Below are positions 51,276 through 59,864 of a stretch of DNA of 64,000 bases, piece by piece. The notes below the pieces were generated by a model. It saw nothing but the letters and a program-made list of their open reading frames with translations, was not told the origin of the DNA and made no database searches. Position numbers and translations under genes: made by a program. Location: assembly GCF_034555965.1 (NCBI RefSeq), contig NZ_JAYDCK010000003.1, positions 1,488,001-1,552,000 of the forward strand. The letters run 5' to 3'. This DNA comes from Aquicoccus sp. G2-2 (GTDB lineage Bacteria > Pseudomonadota > Alphaproteobacteria > Rhodobacterales > Rhodobacteraceae). The first letter of the stretch is position 1; each line of letters opens with the position of its first letter.

Positions 51276-51698
51276 TCAAAGCGTGAACCGGTCTTTCACT
51301 TCTTGCGGCACGGCGCAGGCGGCAATTCCGCTGCCATCCGCCTTGCGTTTGACCAAAACGCGTTTTTCGAAACCTTCGACCGCCAATTCCCCGCCTCGCA
51401 ACAGGCGGTGGGTGACATCGAAACTCGAGGTGCCGAAACGGGTGATCGTTGTCTCGATCTCCACCTCGTCACCATGGCGCGACGGGACAAGAAAGCGCGC
51501 CCGCGTATCGACCATCGGGAAGACCACCACGTCATAGCGCCTGATAAGCTCGGGCTTGGGCAGGCCCGCCGCCTTGAAATGATTGGCGGTTGAGGCGTCG
51601 AACCATTTGAAATAATTCGGGTAAAAGACGATATCCGCCGGATCGCAATCGCCCCATTCAACCAAAATGCTGCGGCGGCTGATCAACATCTCAGGCAT
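51276..51698 (-). CDS. 4-Hydroxybenzoyl-CoA thioesterase-family acyl-CoA thioesterase
   Basis: 140 residues with a hotdog fold and the 4HBT signature VEWGDCDPADIVFYPNYFKWFD (cut: GDCDPADIVFYPNYF), whose Asp17 is the catalytic acid. It hydrolyses aromatic acyl-CoA thioesters in related systems. Its start overlaps the iorB stop by 8 bases. With iorAB, which turns aryl-pyruvates into aryl-acetyl-CoA, a thioesterase would release the aryl-acetate; this is inference. Confidence 0.9.
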   Translation of the reverse strand: MPEMLISRRSILVEWGDCDPADIVFYPNYFKWFDASTANHFKAAGLPKPELIRRYDVVVFPMVDTRARFLVPSRHGDEVEIETTITRFGTSSFDVTHRLLRGGELAVEGFEKRVLVKRKADGSGIAACAVPQEVKDRFTL

Positions 51699-53202
51699 GG
51701 GCGGCCCCCTTTAATTGCGGGATCACCGGGTCCGGCGCATTCCCGGTAAGCACCGCGTCAAGCTGCGCATGGGTCTCATCGGCCAGCGCGGCACCGATTG
51801 CAGCACGCAAACGGCCCGCCTCTTGCGCCTCAAGTCCTGCGGCAATCGCCGGGCGCACGCTCTCGGCCATGATGCGCGCATAAGCAGACTTGCCGCGCTG
51901 CAACGTGTCGGAATAACCTTTAAGAACCCGTGGCAACTCGCCCAGCCCCATCGCAAAATCGGGCGACCGGGGCAAAGCCGCGTGCATCGCCTCCAGCCAG
52001 TCGTCGATCGCGGCCTGTTCCTCGTGAAACCGATAGGACCGGCGCCGTATCCGGCCAAACCCCGCAACGAACCGCAACAGGCGGTAGCCGAAAATCCCGT
52101 TTGACCGAATATATCGCCCGCGCCCGAGAAATGGAAAATATCCGCCGCGCGCCGCGTGCGCCGCCACCCGCCGACCGATGGCGCGGGGCAGGATATCGGC
52201 GATCTCGTCAAGCCGGGGTTTGAGGTATTCCGTCACGGTCAGCACCTGTCCGGGCTGCATCTGCACCTCATCGCGGATGCGCCGGAACCGCTCGGGCCGG
52301 GTTTTCAGGTCGGCCACCCGCGCCACGTCTTCATAGGCCATCCATAAAGCCAACCGGCGGCACGCCTCGGTCAGAGCGTGCAGCGCCCGGTGGTCGGCAA
52401 GATCAGCGGTGGCGATCAACCCCCGCACCCGGTCGAGAAATTCATCGCCATAGGCGACATCCAGGTAATCCGTCACCCGCTCCACCCCAAGCGTTACGAC
52501 CTTGCGCAGGCTTTCCGGCAATCCGGCCATACCCGGCGCGATCACAGCGGCCTGCAACGCGGCGGCTTCCGGCATTTCTGCTGGCTCACCGCCTTTCAGC
52601 GCAGCAATCGCCGCCACGGCGGCATCGAACCCGGCCCGCGACCGGGCATCGCTCAGCAGCGCGCGCGACTGCTCAACTGGCCAAGGTAAGACCCCGCTTC
52701 CGGCCAAGGCCCCAAACATGGTTGCGCTGACGAATGTGCCGTTTTCTTCTGCCAGTTTGCCAAGGTCGAGCAAATAATGCGCCTTGGCCATTTCCGCGGC
52801 GGCCTTGCGCACGTTGTCTTCGCAATAGCGCCCATCACCGGGAATGATCTTCTCAGCCGTTGAATAGAACCGTGCGGTTGACGAAATCAGCGTGGTCAGG
52901 CGCGGTGAGACAAAGCCCGCCGCCATCGCGCGCGCGGTCTCGATCAACTCGCTCGACACCACCACATCGACCCGGCCCTGCATCGGCACGAGGCTCAGCA
53001 CGGCATCGGTTTCGCCGTGGCCCGCGATCTCCACGTAATAGCTGGTCGAGCCGGTTCGTTGTGCCACTCCGGGGACCGAGGTTGCCTGAACGCCATGCCC
53101 TGCCTGCCGGGCCGCGCCGACGATCCAGTTCATCAAAACGCCGCCGCCTTCGCCGCCGAGCGCGGCCAGAAGAATGCGCAACGGGGGATTGGCGCCGCTC
53201 AT
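51691..53202 (-). CDS. iorB: Indolepyruvate ferredoxin oxidoreductase, beta-subunit family
   Basis: 503 residues from the ATG at 53202. The N-terminal gamma-type domain (about 1-200) shows RILLAALGGEGGGVLMNW and GVAQRTGSTSYYVEIA; the C-terminal 300 residues are an extension typical of proteobacterial IorB, absent in archaeal IorB. Its first four bases overlap the iorA stop. It forms the complex with IorA that oxidises aryl-pyruvates. Confidence 0.92.
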   Translation of the reverse strand: MSGANPPLRILLAALGGEGGGVLMNWIVGAARQAGHGVQATSVPGVAQRTGSTSYYVEIAGHGETDAVLSLVPMQGRVDVVVSSELIETARAMAAGFVSPRLTTLISSTARFYSTAEKIIPGDGRYCEDNVRKAAAEMAKAHYLLDLGKLAEENGTFVSATMFGALAGSGVLPWPVEQSRALLSDARSRAGFDAAVAAIAALKGGEPAEMPEAAALQAAVIAPGMAGLPESLRKVVTLGVERVTDYLDVAYGDEFLDRVRGLIATADLADHRALHALTEACRRLALWMAYEDVARVADLKTRPERFRRIRDEVQMQPGQVLTVTEYLKPRLDEIADILPRAIGRRVAAHAARGGYFPFLGRGRYIRSNGIFGYRLLRFVAGFGRIRRRSYRFHEEQAAIDDWLEAMHAALPRSPDFAMGLGELPRVLKGYSDTLQRGKSAYARIMAESVRPAIAAGLEAQEAGRLRAAIGAALADETHAQLDAVLTGNAPDPVIPQLKGAAHA

Positions 53203-55346
53203 GCAGCCACCCCACCGGTCAACACCCGCCGCAATGCCGCGCGGGTCCGGTCCCACCAGTTTGGATTGCTGACGATATCGGCGCGCCAGAACGATGGGCA
53301 CAGCGTTGCCGCGTGCGAAACCTCTCCACATAGCCCGCAACCGACACAGCCATTGGTGACATGGGCAACCGGATCGGTTTTGAGCGGATCGCCAGACGCT
53401 TTCACCGTCAATGTCGGGCAGCCCGACAGGCGAATGCACGAATGATCGCCGGTGCAGGTGTCATCATCAACGCCAAACCGGGTGCGCTGCACCCGCTCCC
53501 CCGCCGCCAGCGCCTTGGCCCGGATCGGTTTGACCCGGCGTTGCCTTTCAAGCTGACATTCGCCTTCTGCCACGATCACTTTCAGGCCGCTGAACTTGGT
53601 GGTGAAGGCCTCGCGCAGCGTGTCGCGCATCTTAGCCACCTTGTAGGTATGCACCGTGCGCAGCCATTTGACCCCGACGCCTTTCAGCGCATCTTCTATC
53701 GTTGTCTCGCCGTGAGTGGCGCTTTTCTCCGCCGCTTTGAGCTTCAAATCCTTGCCGGGCGAAGAAATAACCTCCTGCGTCCCGGTGGCCGAGGTGTAGC
53801 CGTTCTTCATGATCACCAGCACCCCGTCACCGCCATTCAATAGCCGCGAGGTAACCCCCGACAAAAGCCCGTTATGCCAGAACCCGCCATCGCCCATCAC
53901 CGCGATCGGGCGTTTCTGCTGAAAACTGGTGACCGAGGCATTGGAAGCAAGGCTCATCCCGTAACCAAGGATCGAATTGCCAAAATTGAACGGCGCGAAG
54001 GTCGCAAACGCATGACAGCCGATATCCGCCGAATAATGCACCGGGCCGATCTCTTGCTGGGTCAGCTTCAGCGCGGCAAAGAACGGGCGTTCCGGGCAGC
54101 CGGTGCAAAACCCGGGCGGGCGCGGCGGAACCGGGGCTTGCAGCAACGCCGCCGCAGCCTGTTTCAACGCGGCGGTTTCTTCGGCATAACCCTCATCCCC
54201 CAGCCGGTTGCCGATGCGCGGCAAATGCTGGCGCAGGAACCGGCCCACACCAGCGGCCAGAACCTCGGATGTGTATTCGCCCGCCATCGGCAGCATGTCC
54301 TTGCCAGCCAGCGTCACCTCTGCGCGGGCGCGGCGCAGGATTGTGCCGATTTCGTTCTCGATATATTCCGGCTGGCCTTCCTCGATCACCAGAACCGCGC
54401 GTTTATCTGCTGCAAAGTCAAGAACCTCGTCCGGCACCAGTGGATAGACCACGTTAAGCGCCAGAATCGGCAGATCACAGCGCCCGTTGGCATCGGCCAG
54501 CCCCAGTTCGCTCAGCGCCCGGATCAGCGCGTTGTAAAGCCCGCCCTGCACGATAAGGCCAACCTCACCCTCGCGCCCGTCAAACAGTTCGTTCAGCTTG
54601 TGTTCGCTGATAAACGCCCGCGCGGCGGCCATTCGCTCACCGGATTTCTTGCGCTCATGGCCGAACGTCACCGGCGGGTGGGCAAGCTGTTCATATTGAT
54701 GCGGCGCGGGGTCTGCCAGAACCTCCCGCATCGAAATCGCCGGTGCGATGTTGTCGCTGGCCTCAAAACTGCCCTGCACATGACAGGCCCGGATGCGCAA
54801 TTCCATCATTACCGGCGTGTACGAGGCCTCCGACAGCCCAAACGAGCGCTCGACACAATTCACGATGCTGCTCAGGTTCGGCCTCGGGTCCATCAGCCAG
54901 ATCGTCGATTTCATCGCATAGGCGTGGCTGCGCTCTTGTATGACAGAGGAGCCTTCGCCGTAATCCTCTCCGATTACGATCAGCGCGCCGCCCAGCACCC
55001 CCGGCGAGGCAAGATTGGAAAGCGCATCCGCCGCCACATTGGTGCCAACGATGGATTTCCACGTCACCGCACCCCGCACCGGATACATGATCGACGCGCC
55101 CAGCATGGCCGCGGCAGAGGCTTCGTTGGTGCAAGGCTCGACATGCACGCCCAGATCCGACATCTCCGGTGCTGCCTGCACCATCACGTCGATCAGATGC
55201 GAGATCGGCGCGCCCTGATAGCCGCCGATATAGGAAACCCCGGACTGCAAAAGCGCCTTGGTGACGGCAAGAATCCCTTCACCATGGAAGGTCTCTCCCG
55301 CTCCGAGTTTCAGCTTCTCAATCTCTTTGGCAAATGAAACTTCCAC
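53199..55346 (-). CDS. iorA: Indolepyruvate ferredoxin oxidoreductase, alpha subunit
   Basis: 715 residues. Pyruvate-ferredoxin-oxidoreductase-like domain, then the TPP-binding domain (GDGGFWHNGLLSGVTSRLLNGGD, KNGYTSATGTQE), then a ferredoxin-like end with cysteines CTGDHSCIRLSGCP and CVGCGLCGEVSHAATLCP for two 4Fe-4S clusters. It converts arylpyruvates plus CoA to aryl-acetyl-CoA and CO2, reducing ferredoxin, in aromatic amino-acid breakdown. First gene of an operon with iorB, the thioesterase and the NTF2-like protein. Confidence 0.96.
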   Translation of the reverse strand: MEVSFAKEIEKLKLGAGETFHGEGILAVTKALLQSGVSYIGGYQGAPISHLIDVMVQAAPEMSDLGVHVEPCTNEASAAAMLGASIMYPVRGAVTWKSIVGTNVAADALSNLASPGVLGGALIVIGEDYGEGSSVIQERSHAYAMKSTIWLMDPRPNLSSIVNCVERSFGLSEASYTPVMMELRIRACHVQGSFEASDNIAPAISMREVLADPAPHQYEQLAHPPVTFGHERKKSGERMAAARAFISEHKLNELFDGREGEVGLIVQGGLYNALIRALSELGLADANGRCDLPILALNVVYPLVPDEVLDFAADKRAVLVIEEGQPEYIENEIGTILRRARAEVTLAGKDMLPMAGEYTSEVLAAGVGRFLRQHLPRIGNRLGDEGYAEETAALKQAAAALLQAPVPPRPPGFCTGCPERPFFAALKLTQQEIGPVHYSADIGCHAFATFAPFNFGNSILGYGMSLASNASVTSFQQKRPIAVMGDGGFWHNGLLSGVTSRLLNGGDGVLVIMKNGYTSATGTQEVISSPGKDLKLKAAEKSATHGETTIEDALKGVGVKWLRTVHTYKVAKMRDTLREAFTTKFSGLKVIVAEGECQLERQRRVKPIRAKALAAGERVQRTRFGVDDDTCTGDHSCIRLSGCPTLTVKASGDPLKTDPVAHVTNGCVGCGLCGEVSHAATLCPSFWRADIVSNPNWWDRTRAALRRVLTGGVAA

Positions 55347-55481
55347 TGGTCCCCCCGATCATGCGGTTGCGCGCGGGCGCATTACTCGCAGGGTGCAGGG
55401 CCGCTCGGTCGGAGTCCAGATGAATGTTGGTCGGGCAGACCGCCGCTTCTGCCGGGGGCGCCTTGCCCCGCGCCGCTCCGC

Positions 55482-56681
55482 TTAACGGCGCGGGCTGGGC
55501 GACAACAGGAAGCGCCCGTAAAGCACGGCAAAACAGCCATAGGCGCCGATCCACGCCAGACCGGCCAGATCAAGCAGCACCTGCGCCTCCCCGGCCCAAA
55601 GCCCGGCGGCAAGCCGCAGAACGACTGCCGCGATCAAAGCGACATAAATCACCACCGTGCCCGGTCCGGCGCTGAGCGTCTGCCCCGAATGGCCCAGTGT
55701 GGCGCGTGTCATCACCGCCAGCGTCATCAACCCGATGGCCCCGGCCATCCACAAATGCTGTGCCGCACCGCCCGCGAAATGCCCCGGCAGCAGCGTGTTG
55801 CACGCCACCATCAACGCGCCCAGCGGCACGAAGAAATAGCCCAGATGCAGCACCCAAACGAGCGGCTCTGACAAAGTGCGAAGCCCCCGCCAGCGGGCAA
55901 GCCGAACGAGATGCAAAACCCCGGCCACGCCCAATGCCAGCGCAGCACCCGCGCTTTGCGGGGCGACAACCCATGTGATGAGCGCCACCAGCAAAACCAA
56001 CAGCGCCAGCTTGTCAAACCGCTGCATCGGCGGGGTGGGCAATGCGCCTTCGTCGCGCTTTGCCAGCCAGTTGCGGGTGAAGGAAGGCACGATCCGCCCG
56101 CCAATCACCCCGATCATCATGATCCCAGCCCCCAGCCCCAGCCGCAGGCCATAGCCTTGCGCGGCATAAACATCATGCGCGGCTTCCCAATGAAAAATGG
56201 CGTTGCCAAGGGTAAAGACGGCAAGCATCGCCACCACGATCAGATTGCGCCAGTTCTTGCCCGCAATGATTTCGCGCGCCAGCACGATGCCAAGGGCAAC
56301 CGTCGCCGACAGATCAGCCAGCGCCACCATAAGCGGCGACAGCCCAAGCGAAAACGCCACCGCCAGCCGCCCGGCCAGCCAGAGTGCCACCAGCCCGCCC
56401 AGCGGCCAGCCGACGATGGGCAACCGCCCGGTCCAGTTGGGCACCGCTGTCAGCATGAAGCCCGCGACCACCGCGCCGAGATATCCAAACAGGAATTCAT
56501 GCGCGTGCCATGACACCGGGTCAAACCGAGTCGGCAGATCGACATGGCCCGCCAGCATCAGCACCCAAAGCACCATGGCAAGCGCCGCCCAGACGGCCGC
56601 GCCAAAGAAGAACGGGCGAAACCCGTAGGTCAGAACCGCCGGGCCGCGCCAGGCGCGCATTTGTTCTGCGGTGGTGCTCAT
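55482..56681 (-). CDS. nnrS: NnrS family heme-copper membrane protein
   Basis: 399 residues with about 12 membrane helices. NnrS hallmarks: YGFRPFFFGAAVWAALAM at the start, WHAHEFLFGYLGAVVAGFMLTAVPNWTG (cut: GFMLTAVPNWTG), GGRIVPSFTRNWL and LRLAAGLWAG. NnrS is an NO-responsive protein that eases nitrosative stress, shown in Vibrio and Rhodobacter. Last gene of a tightly packed operon; its start overlaps the folate enzyme stop by 4 bases. Confidence 0.94.
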   Translation of the reverse strand: MSTTAEQMRAWRGPAVLTYGFRPFFFGAAVWAALAMVLWVLMLAGHVDLPTRFDPVSWHAHEFLFGYLGAVVAGFMLTAVPNWTGRLPIVGWPLGGLVALWLAGRLAVAFSLGLSPLMVALADLSATVALGIVLAREIIAGKNWRNLIVVAMLAVFTLGNAIFHWEAAHDVYAAQGYGLRLGLGAGIMMIGVIGGRIVPSFTRNWLAKRDEGALPTPPMQRFDKLALLVLLVALITWVVAPQSAGAALALGVAGVLHLVRLARWRGLRTLSEPLVWVLHLGYFFVPLGALMVACNTLLPGHFAGGAAQHLWMAGAIGLMTLAVMTRATLGHSGQTLSAGPGTVVIYVALIAAVVLRLAAGLWAGEAQVLLDLAGLAWIGAYGCFAVLYGRFLLSPSPRR

Positions 56682-57375
56682 GTGGCCTCGTGGGTGGCTT
56701 GCAGGCCCGTTTCGGTCACGATGTAATCGAGCGGAATATCATGCGGTTGCGGAAAGATCGTGGCCAACTGCGCCGTCTGAAACCCGACACCGATGGCAAT
56801 GGTGCGGCCCGACAGCTTGGCCAATGTGCGGTCAAAATAACCGCCGCCATAGCCAAGCCTGAAACATTCGCTATCCCAGCCCATGAACGGGGCAAGGGCA
56901 AAATCGGGGGTCAGCTCTTCGGCCTCCGGCGGGGGCACCGGGATGTTCCAGTCACCGCGCACCATGGCGGTGGCGGGCGTCCAGCGGCGAAACACCAGCG
57001 GGGCGGCCTTGGTCTCCACAATCGGCAAGGCGATTGTCACGCCATCGGCATGCAGGTCCGCCATCAGTGGGCGCAGGTCCATCTCGCCCTTGATCGGCCA
57101 ATAGGCCGAGAAGACCTTGCCGCGCGCGCCGTCATAACGCCCGGCCAGAAGCGCGCGCAAATGATCGGTAAGGGCTGCCGCGGCTTTGGTGCGCTCCTCG
57201 ACACTCAGTGCCTTGCGATGGTTGCGCAGACGGGTGCGCTCGGCTTTGCGCCAGCGCGCCACATCGCGCGCCTGTTCCTCGTCAACGCCCAGCGGGTCGA
57301 AATAATCCGGCGCGATTTCTCCGGCCATGCAGGGGGCGATGCATAGCGGCCTGTCATCGGGGTATCGTCTGTCAT
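56678..57375 (-). CDS. 5-Formyltetrahydrofolate cyclo-ligase, with probable 5' frameshift
   Basis: As read from the ATG at 57328 the protein has 216 residues, but that start has no ribosome site. Instead GGAAGGAG precedes an ATG at 57373-57375, whose frame (MTDDTPMTGRYASPP) runs into the enzyme's frame (CMAGEIAPDYFDPLG) if one C is added to the run at 57332-57336. Catalytic features: EERTKAAAAL, YWPIKGEMDLRPLM and LGYGGGYFDRTLA. It makes methenyl-THF from 5-formyl-THF. It sits unexpectedly inside an NO-response operon, overlapping the previous gene by four bases at the restored start. Confidence 0.9.
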
Positions 57376-58415
57376 GCGTCTGCTCCTTCCAATTCTGTTC
57401 CCCCGGCAATCCGCGCCAAACGCGCGGCCGCATCCACAGCTATCTGGTGCAGCCTCTCCTTGGCCGGGACAACCGCATTGATCGCACTTGCCCCCTGCCC
57501 GGCATAAAGCGGCATCGCTTCAAGATCGCCGGTTGTGGTTCTGAGCGGTGAATCGGTGCTGTAGCGCAGCCGCGCCTCATCGCCGTCCCAAGCAATCGCC
57601 TCGCGCGGCAATGCCTCGGGGTCATGGCCCATCAGCCGATCACCGCAAGCGGCGGTGACACTGTTGCCCAGCACCCGCACCGCCGACCCGGCAGGCCAGT
57701 TCAGCACGAATACATCCGTCAGCACCGTCTCGGTGGCTTGCCCTTCGACGATCCGGGTCTTGTGAAACTCATGCGCAAAGGATTCGTCCGTCGCCAGAAA
57801 GGCAGTGCCGCATTGCACCCCCTGCGCCCCCATGGCAAGTGCCGCAGCCAGCCCCGCGCCATCGCAAATCCCGCCCGAAACAACGACCGGCACCTGCGCC
57901 TCGCGCAACAGTGTCGCAGCAAGGCTGAACGCACCAACACGCCCGTGAACGTGCCCTCCGGCCTCGATCCCTTGCGCAATCAGCACATCGGCACCGGCGG
58001 CCTCGGCCTCGCGGGCGGATTCGGGATCGCCCACTTGATGCAGCACCAGACAGCCCGCCGCCTTGACGCGCGCAATCGCCTCCGGCACGACATCCCAGAA
58101 GAACGAAAATGCCCCGACGCCAAGTGCGAGACAGCGGCTTATCTGCGCGTCGAGCAACTCCGGGTCGGTGGCCGACGGGATCAGGTTGACGGCAAATGGC
58201 CGGTTGGTCGCCGCGCGCAGCGCGCGCACCTCGCTTTCGATCAAATCCGGCGCTTCGCGCACCATGCCAAGCGTCGCATAGCCGCCTGCATCGGCCACCG
58301 CCGCCGCCAGTTCCCAACGCGCCACGCCGCCCATCCCGGCCAGCAATATAGGCACGTCGCACTCCAGCAAATCGCAAAGCGGCGTTCGCAGAAGTTTAGT
58401 CTTGGCGTCTGTCAT
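57372..58415 (-). CDS. NAD(P)H-dependent flavin oxidoreductase (nitronate monooxygenase family)
   Basis: 347 residues from the ATG at 58415 (GAGGGTAAGCCGG before it); an ATG at 58430 is also possible. FMN TIM-barrel of the NPD/2-nitropropane dioxygenase family: PILLAGMGGVA, LVLHQVGD, DVLIAQGIEAGGH, VVVSGGICDGAG and MGAQGVQCGTAFLATDES. The class oxidises nitronates or acts as a quinone reductase; here the setting suggests detoxifying nitro compounds formed with NO. Last base overlaps the restored folate enzyme start. Confidence 0.88.
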   Translation of the reverse strand: MTDAKTKLLRTPLCDLLECDVPILLAGMGGVARWELAAAVADAGGYATLGMVREAPDLIESEVRALRAATNRPFAVNLIPSATDPELLDAQISRCLALGVGAFSFFWDVVPEAIARVKAAGCLVLHQVGDPESAREAEAAGADVLIAQGIEAGGHVHGRVGAFSLAATLLREAQVPVVVSGGICDGAGLAAALAMGAQGVQCGTAFLATDESFAHEFHKTRIVEGQATETVLTDVFVLNWPAGSAVRVLGNSVTAACGDRLMGHDPEALPREAIAWDGDEARLRYSTDSPLRTTTGDLEAMPLYAGQGASAINAVVPAKERLHQIAVDAAARLARIAGGTELEGADA

Positions 58416-58426
58416 CCGGCTTACCC

Positions 58427-58789
58427 TCATCCCAACTTGTCGCGCAGATAATCGCGCAACACCACGGCCTGATTGTGCGCCTCATCCTTGGCGCCGTAAA
58501 GCAGCGTAACCGACCCTTTACGGCACCATTTGAGACATCGCTCCACCGCATCAGGGTTATCGTCAAGCTCGGCCCGGTAGCGGGCACGGAAATCCTGCCA
58601 CTTGTCCGGATCGTGGCCGAACCGCTTGCGCAATTCAGTGCTGGGCGCAATATCCTTGAGCCAGTCATCATGGCCCAGCGCCTCCTTGCGGATGCCGCGC
58701 GGCCAAATCCGGTCCACCAGCAGGCGCGCGCCCTCCACCCCGTCAAGATCATCATAGACGCGGGCGATATGAATGCGCGCCGCGCTCAT
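58427..58789 (-). CDS. DUF488 family protein
   Basis: 120 residues with the DUF488 landmarks ARLLVDRIWPRGIRKE, RKRFGHDPDKWQDFRARYRAEL and VTLLYGAKDEAHNQAVVL. The cysteine of this family's phosphatase-like fold is replaced (RCLKWCRK lies nearby). Biochemistry unknown, though such genes recur next to heme and NO genes. The start overlaps the hemerythrin stop by one base (TAATG). Confidence 0.88.
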   Translation of the reverse strand: MSAARIHIARVYDDLDGVEGARLLVDRIWPRGIRKEALGHDDWLKDIAPSTELRKRFGHDPDKWQDFRARYRAELDDNPDAVERCLKWCRKGSVTLLYGAKDEAHNQAVVLRDYLRDKLG

Positions 58790-59286
58790 TACGCGGCGCT
58801 GCCCTGCTCGAACGGTGGGAACAGCACGTCGTTTTCCAGAGACAAATGCGCCTCCAGATCAGTCAGAAACTCGTCCAGCCCGGCATAAAGCTTCGCCCAA
58901 GTCTGACAGGCGCCTTGCGGCAGTGTCAGGCCATTGGTCAGGCGGCGAATATCAGCGACCTCGGTATCCTGATCATCATGGTCGGCGCGCATCGCGGCAA
59001 TCGGCTCTGCTGCGCCCGTGCCACCGCGCCGGATTGTCGGGAACAGGATCAGCTCTTCTTTCTTCATATGAACTTCCAGCTCCCCGATCATCCGCCGCAA
59101 CAGGGTGGCAAGCCCGGTTGGCAAATTTTCGTCGCCAAAATGGACGGTTTCGATGCGCTCTGCCATCTCGGCCAATGCGGGCATCTGCTCGCGGTGGCGC
59201 GCATGATAGCGGGTTTCAATGTAATGGGTTAGCGCGGTGGCATCGTCAACGGGCGGGCTGTCCGGCAGGGTGGCGGTCTCGGTCAT
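58789..59286 (-). CDS. Hemerythrin-domain protein (RIC/YtfE-like)
   Basis: 165 residues. A four-helix bundle with di-iron ligands: HARHREQMPALAE, HMKKEELILFPTI, RADHDDQDTEV and LEAHLSLENDVLFPPFE, the last being the E(H)xxxxFP signature. It resembles the C-terminal domain of RIC/ScdA iron-sulfur-cluster repair proteins that act after NO damage; the N-terminal ScdA domain is missing. Second gene in the NO-response operon, 26 bases after the globin. Confidence 0.92.
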   Translation of the reverse strand: MTETATLPDSPPVDDATALTHYIETRYHARHREQMPALAEMAERIETVHFGDENLPTGLATLLRRMIGELEVHMKKEELILFPTIRRGGTGAAEPIAAMRADHDDQDTEVADIRRLTNGLTLPQGACQTWAKLYAGLDEFLTDLEAHLSLENDVLFPPFEQGSAA

Positions 59287-59312
59287 GGCAGTACTCCTTT
59301 TTCATCAGCGTG

Positions 59313-59777
59313 TCAGCGAAGCGACGGGGCGGCGGCGGATGCTTGATCTGCGGCATTCTGAACCGCCATATGCAGCGATTGCGCGATGCGCTCTGCCCGG
59401 TCGAGCAGGAACGCGGCCCCTTCGGGCGGGCAGACCTCCTGCGCGGTTTCCCCGAAAAGTTGAAGCCAGCGCTGAAAATGCTCCACCCCCACGGGCAGCG
59501 GCGTATGCGCAGGCATCGGGCGCCCATGGTAACGCCCGGTCATCAGCGCCACCGACCCCCAAAACGATACCATCTTGGCAAGATGCGGCCCCCAATCTTC
59601 GATATGCTCCTCGAAAATCGGCCCGATCATGGCATCACCGCGCACCTTCGCATAAAACTGATGCACCACATCGTGAAGCATCTGCATATCAAGCCCGGTC
59701 GCCTCCATCATCTCGGCAGTCATCTCGGGGCGCGCAGAGTCGATTTTGGATATGTCGATTTTTGTTGTAGCGTTCAT
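59313..59777 (-). CDS. Group III truncated hemoglobin
   Basis: 154 residues from the ATG at 59777. Heme-protein landmarks of group III: FYAKVRGDAMIGPIFEEHI, WGPHLAKMVSFWGSVALMTGRYHGRP and AHTPLPVGVEHFQRWLQLFGETA, with the proximal His in VEHF. Such globins bind NO and O2 and support NO detoxification. First gene of a six-gene minus operon; the palindrome at 59827-59841 lies 49 bases before its start. Confidence 0.93.
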   Translation of the reverse strand: MNATTKIDISKIDSARPEMTAEMMEATGLDMQMLHDVVHQFYAKVRGDAMIGPIFEEHIEDWGPHLAKMVSFWGSVALMTGRYHGRPMPAHTPLPVGVEHFQRWLQLFGETAQEVCPPEGAAFLLDRAERIAQSLHMAVQNAADQASAAAPSLR

Positions 59778-59826
59778 GGATGTTCTCGCAGTTTCTCTCT
59801 TGCAATCCTGTCTAGCCCTGCTAATA

Positions 59827-59841
59827 GGTATTGTAAATACC
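59827..59841. promoter_or_regulatory. Palindromic operator between globin operon and nsrR-like gene
   Basis: GGTATT-GTA-AATACC, a perfect 6-3-6 inverted repeat, 49 bases before the globin start and 23 bases before the regulator start. Its AT-rich dyad is of the size bound by Rrf2-type regulators. Directly visible; binding is inferred. Confidence 0.65.
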
Positions 59842-59864
59842 AATTCAAAGGAGCCTCCGCGACG

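Noticed and set aside
53874-55337. 487-codon plus-strand frame opposite iorA
   Set aside because: Antisense shadow; His/Arg-rich translation without any domain.
57300-58800. 6S RNA next to the folate cyclo-ligase gene
   Set aside because: 6S RNA commonly adjoins this gene in proteobacteria, but here the gene is flanked by overlapping coding sequence, leaving no room.
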